This document shows positions 62,042 to 64,000 of a DNA stretch of 64,000 bases, piece after piece. Under the pieces are notes generated by a model. The model worked only from the letters and a program-made list of their open reading frames with translations, had not been told where the DNA came from and did no database searches. The stretch's first letter is position 1; each line of letters begins with the position of its first letter. This DNA comes from Membranihabitans marinus (GTDB lineage: Bacteria > Bacteroidota > Bacteroidia > Chitinophagales > Saprospiraceae), in NCBI RefSeq assembly GCF_021729155.1, contig NZ_JAJQYA010000003.1:124001-188000 (forward strand), written 5' to 3'. The translations under genes were made by a program, and so were the position numbers.

Positions 62042-63343
62042 TTATTCTTTAATGTGGTTTTTAATCCAATCCAAAGTGACAGATTTTGGTCTCTCCAATG
62101 GCAATCCCAATGCACGCGACCAGCACAAATTACTCAATACCCCCAATGCTCTGGATACTCCAAATAATACGGTGTAAAAAGTATATTCCGTGATTCCGTA
62201 ATGAACCAATATAGCCCCTGAGTGCGCATCTACATTTGGCCATGGGTTCTTTACCTTACCCAATCCGTCTAATATTTCGGGTACTATGTCAAACAACTGC
62301 CAGATAACTTTGACTATTTTGTCATCGCTTAGGTGTTTTTCAGCGAAATGTTTTTGTGCAATAAATCGAGGATCTGGTTTTCTCAATACAGCGTGACCAT
62401 ATCCTGGAATCACTCTACCGCTGGCCAATGTTTTCTTGATATATTCTGCTATAGCTTCGTCAGAGGGTTCTTGAGTTCCTAATTCTTCAAGCATTTCAAA
62501 AACAAATTTGATCACTTCTTGATTGGCTAATCCATGTAGAGGGCCAGCCAGGGCATTCATCCCTCCAGCTAGTGAAAAGTAGGCATCACTTAAGGTAGAT
62601 CCAACCAAATGCGTAGCGTGGGCAGATGCATTTCCTCCTTCGTGATCGGCGTGTATAGTCATATACAATCGCATTAAATCGTGGAATTCCGGATCGTCAT
62701 TGCCCAACATATGAGCAAAATTGGCAGCCCAATCCAAACTCGTATCCGGCTCTATTTGATCGTTGTTGTGATATATTCTTCTATATATATAAGATGCTAC
62801 CCGTGGCAAACGAGCTATTAAATTCATGACATCCTCAAACATGGGATCCCAATACGATTTTTTGTCTATACCTTCACTGTATTGTTGTGCAAATATACTT
62901 TCTGTTTGCATGGAAGTGATGGCTACACTAAACATGGCCATGGGATGAGCCGTTAAAGGCATAGCATCTATGGCATCGAAAGTGTGTTGAGGAACTTGTG
63001 CCCGACTTTCCCATTCATCTGCCAACTCCTTAACTTGTGCTTCATTGGGAAGTTCTCCAGTTAACATCAACCAAAATAAACCTTCAGGTAATGGTTCAGA
63101 GAAATTCAATTTTGGAAGTTTTTCTCTGAGTTCAGGGATACTAAATCCTCTAAATTTTATACCTTCTATAGGATCTAAATGCGATGTTTCACTAAACATA
63201 CTTTTAATACCTCTCATTCCGCCGATCACCTGTTTCAGCACTACTTCATCGACCTTAACATCGCCTTTTTCCTTTAGCATTGATTTCAACTCGATGGCTA
63301 CTTCTGATGATTTTTGTTGAAATAATGATTTGAGTTCCTTCAT
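62042..63343 (-). CDS. gltA: Citrate synthase, eukaryote/mitochondrial-like type
   Basis: A 433-residue entry enzyme of the TCA cycle. The catalytic residues are H270 (GPLHGLANQEV), H317 (PGYGHAVLRKPDPR) and D372 (NVDAHSG). The sequence HADHEGGNASAHATHLVGS (231-249) and MNALAGPLHGLANQEV follow the mitochondrial enzyme closely, and the N terminus lacks the beta-sheet domain of the NADH-sensitive proteobacterial type II enzyme. It is thus type I and probably dimeric. It is the first gene of a minus-strand unit with gcvH, vanZ-like and tonB genes. Confidence 0.95.
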   Translation of the reverse strand: MKELKSLFQQKSSEVAIELKSMLKEKGDVKVDEVVLKQVIGGMRGIKSMFSETSHLDPIEGIKFRGFSIPELREKLPKLNFSEPLPEGLFWLMLTGELPNEAQVKELADEWESRAQVPQHTFDAIDAMPLTAHPMAMFSVAITSMQTESIFAQQYSEGIDKKSYWDPMFEDVMNLIARLPRVASYIYRRIYHNNDQIEPDTSLDWAANFAHMLGNDDPEFHDLMRLYMTIHADHEGGNASAHATHLVGSTLSDAYFSLAGGMNALAGPLHGLANQEVIKFVFEMLEELGTQEPSDEAIAEYIKKTLASGRVIPGYGHAVLRKPDPRFIAQKHFAEKHLSDDKIVKVIWQLFDIVPEILDGLGKVKNPWPNVDAHSGAILVHYGITEYTFYTVLFGVSRALGVLSNLCWSRALGLPLERPKSVTLDWIKNHIKE

Positions 63344-63456
63344 TAGGATAATATATTTTTGAATCTTTGATTAAATTATATAAAAAAGTGTGAGTCATCT
63401 GATTCACTGGGAGCGAATATACAATATAAATTATCTAATTACAATATAGCTAATGT

Positions 63457-64000
63457 ATGTTTTTAATAAATGAAATTCTTGTGAGCGATGAAATATTGAC
63501 CAAATCCTTTTGCTGTGATTTGGCCGCTTGCAAAGGAGCTTGCTGTGTAGAAGGTGACTTTGGTGCACCGTTAGAACCAAGCGAGAGAGTGAAGTTAAGA
63601 GAAGTTTTGGCCGACGTCCTTCCCGATCTGGATGAAGTGTCTCAAAGTGTAATTGCCGAAGAAGGAGTCGATCGATTTTTTGTGGGCATGAGTGATTTTG
63701 GAACCGTTTTAAGACCGGATGGAGCCTGTGCATTTGTCATTTTTGATGAAGATGGAAAAGCCCTTTGTGGAATAGAAAAACAATATAGAGCGGGAAAAAT
63801 TGATTTTAAAAAACCACTGAGTTGCGAATTATATCCCATTCGTGTAACCAAAGATGAAGATATTAATTTTATGGCCCTTAATTATGACGATTGGAAAATT
63901 TGTCAGCCGGCTATTAAAAATGGTTCCGAATTAGGCCTGCCATTGGTGCATTTTTTAAAGGATGCATTGATTCGTGGCTATGGTCTTGAATTTTATGATG
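63457..64000 (+). CDS. DUF3109 family Cys-rich protein (3' truncated by window)
   Basis: An open frame of at least 181 codons running off the window end, starting with ATG at 63457. It begins MFLINEILVSDEILTKSF. A Cys cluster follows, CCDLAACKGACC (about residues 19-30), then GDFGAPLEP. Later Cys residues sit in DGACAFV, LCGIE, SCELYPI and KICQ. This pattern is that of DUF3109, related to the YkgJ zinc/iron-sulfur cluster family, and suggests metal binding. Function unknown. It is divergent from citrate synthase with 113 bp between. Confidence 0.88.
   Translation, partial: MFLINEILVSDEILTKSFCCDLAACKGACCVEGDFGAPLEPSERVKLREVLADVLPDLDEVSQSVIAEEGVDRFFVGMSDFGTVLRPDGACAFVIFDEDGKALCGIEKQYRAGKIDFKKPLSCELYPIRVTKDEDINFMALNYDDWKICQPAIKNGSELGLPLVHFLKDALIRGYGLEFYD

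Noticed and set aside
62032-62115. Upstream extension of gcvH
   Set aside because: It overlaps the citrate synthase 3' end; the ATG at 62031 gives the standard H-protein start.

Overview
The window reads as a chromosome segment of a marine-type, polysaccharide-degrading Bacteroidota. A member of the Saprospiria is my best guess, but it is only a guess. The evidence is two SusC/SusD pairs, FecI/FecR-type sigma and anti-sigma pairs, many secreted glycosidases and sulfatases, a two-membrane-segment TonB with proline runs, AT-rich spacers, and one promoter that fits the Bacteroidota -33/-7 pattern. No tRNA, rRNA or CRISPR array was seen.

Layout. (1) 1-15.6 kb is mostly housekeeping: the 3' end of uvrA, an alpha/beta hydrolase, a clpS-aat N-degron pair, an EamA exporter, an O-methyltransferase, a BamA/TamA-like barrel, hemW, a 1-Cys peroxiredoxin, a short methylmalonyl-CoA mutase, a sulfatase, an M16 peptidase and a secreted six-hairpin-like protein. 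(2) 15.7-31.1 kb is polysaccharide/uptake locus 1: divergent ECF sigma, FecR, SusC, SusD, two GH28-like beta-helix proteins, then a cytoplasmic set (SDR dehydrogenase, acid-sugar dehydratase of the enolase superfamily, class III aminotransferase, M81/MlrC-type metallohydrolase, MFS sugar porter). The genes are nearly contiguous and look like one operon taking an acidic, possibly nitrogen-containing sugar from the surface to central metabolism. (3) 31.1-52.2 kb is locus 2: a second, very similar sigma/FecR/SusC front end joined to different and much more AT-rich SusC/SusD bodies, then GH127, a sulfatase, a GNAT acetyltransferase, a propeller-GH29 fusion, GH95, a HepT/MntA toxin-antitoxin-like pair, and a GH2-like enzyme with an altered acid/base motif. 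Its enzymes point to a sulfated polymer carrying L-fucose (or L-galactose) and L-arabinofuranose. (4) 52.2-54.5 and 59.1-60.2 kb are repeat-packed non-coding zones that enclose a small accessory block (YbhB, AraC regulator, polysaccharide deacetylase, second MFS porter, IS110 transposase fossil). (5) 60.3-64 kb returns to housekeeping: tonB, vanZ-like, gcvH and a eukaryote-type citrate synthase on the minus strand, and a partial DUF3109 gene.

Most worth a second look. First, a family of modular hairpin repeats: fixed linkers, constant loops and interchangeable stems that change by compensatory pairs, present as scattered copies, as a 492-bp tandem array, and with four copies of an exactly 106-bp unit with 18-bp inverted ends. 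Second, the duplicated sigma/FecR/SusC N-terminal signalling front end, which carries a shared 53-bp upstream element and breaks off inside susC, where base composition drops. Third, the unassigned catabolic operon of locus 1. All functional calls come from reading the sequence; no database search was run.
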